DNA of 53,289 nucleotides from Acidimicrobiales bacterium (lineage in GTDB: Bacteria > Actinomycetota > Acidimicrobiia > Acidimicrobiales > SHLQ01): the NCBI GenBank assembly GCA_020629375.1, contig JAHDDK010000024.1, forward strand, positions 898-54,186, in the 5' to 3' direction. The first letter of the stretch is position 1, and every line of letters begins with the position of its first letter. Shown piece by piece: positions 53,124 through 53,289 of the stretch. Below the pieces are notes generated by a model that had not been told where the DNA came from, made no database searches, and was given only the letters and a program-made list of their open reading frames with translations. The position numbers and the translations under genes are program-made.

Positions 53124-53289
53124 TCAGCTAGCGAGGTCGATGAGCACGGGGATGAGCTCGCGCTCGAGCACGCCGACGTCGGTGCCTTCGGGGAGCGGGA
53201 TCAGGTTGGACGAGAACGCGTAGGCGATGTCGTATTCGGGCAGGTAGGCGGCGTGGCTGCGGAAGCCGGGCACGCCTCCGCCGTGTGAG
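53124..53289 (-). CDS. Beta-lactamase-family serine hydrolase, C-terminal 54 residues (partial)
   Basis: The reverse reading from the window edge gives SHGGGVPGFRSHAAYLPEYDIAYAFSSN and ends LERELIPVLIDLAS with TGA at 53124-53126. The HGGG-PGF block corresponds to the third active-site motif region (HxG/KTG-type) of class C beta-lactamase-like esterases and D-alanyl-D-alanine peptidase relatives. The rest lies beyond the window. Convergent with the FHA-like gene, 26 nt apart. Confidence 0.75.
   Translation of the reverse strand, partial: SHGGGVPGFRSHAAYLPEYDIAYAFSSNLIPLPEGTDVGVLERELIPVLIDLAS

Overview
The window looks like chromosome of a high-GC, free-living actinobacterium. The best guess is class Acidimicrobiia (Ilumatobacter-like), but this is inference from gene content. 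Supporting signs are a mycothiol-dependent-type DinB/MDMPI protein, an F420-type luciferase-like oxidoreductase, actinobacterial-type cysteine-poor L28/L33, a leucine-rich leader peptide before leuA, many GTG starts, 4-nt GTGA/ATGA overlaps, and many genes with a -10-like hexamer 6-8 nt before the start codon (probable leaderless mRNAs). No tRNA, rRNA, CRISPR array, prophage or insertion sequence was seen.

Layout. 1-1067: str operon on the minus strand (rpsL, rpsG, start of fusA). 1286-4604: membrane HD-GYP protein, then leuA with its attenuator. 4746-8704: secreted repeat protein, alpha/beta hydrolase and divergent XRE/MmyB regulator. 8820-12800: palindromes and a coxS-coxL-coxM molybdenum hydroxylase operon (form II signature). 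12727-15851: broken membrane gene, then a coupled MDMPI/class V aminotransferase pair. 15901-19438: oxidative pentose phosphate genes gnd-zwf and pgl, separated by a frameshifted membrane gene on the other strand. 19514-31988: prmA, then mostly envelope genes: a tail-anchored protein, two OmpA-domain proteins, a Tat-exported protein, and a coupled M23-RTX/CAP-RTX pair. 32059-35276: rpmB-rpmG, an SDR and an HtrA-like protease. 35502-39262: double-domain glycosyltransferase and GlgA-like synthase. 39302-42164: TPP riboswitch with thiB-thiP. 42231-47026: HD protein, Nudix, hydrolase, LLM oxidoreductase and an aldehyde dehydrogenase. 47028-53289: two coupled sensory GGDEF proteins, Asp/Glu racemase, two FHA proteins and the end of a beta-lactamase-family hydrolase.

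Features that ordinary annotation could miss: (1) a dispersed family of palindromes built on GGGGTC(A/T)GACCCC, eight copies at five intergenic sites, some forming the stop or start of neighbouring genes; (2) a 15-codon Leu-rich leader peptide and hairpin before leuA; (3) three genes interrupted by a single stop or frameshift; (4) start-proximal -10 boxes that reset several start codons; (5) a TPP riboswitch whose last helix contains the thiB Shine-Dalgarno, on a transporter pair with no ATPase gene beside it. I found no clear new multi-gene defence or biosynthetic system.
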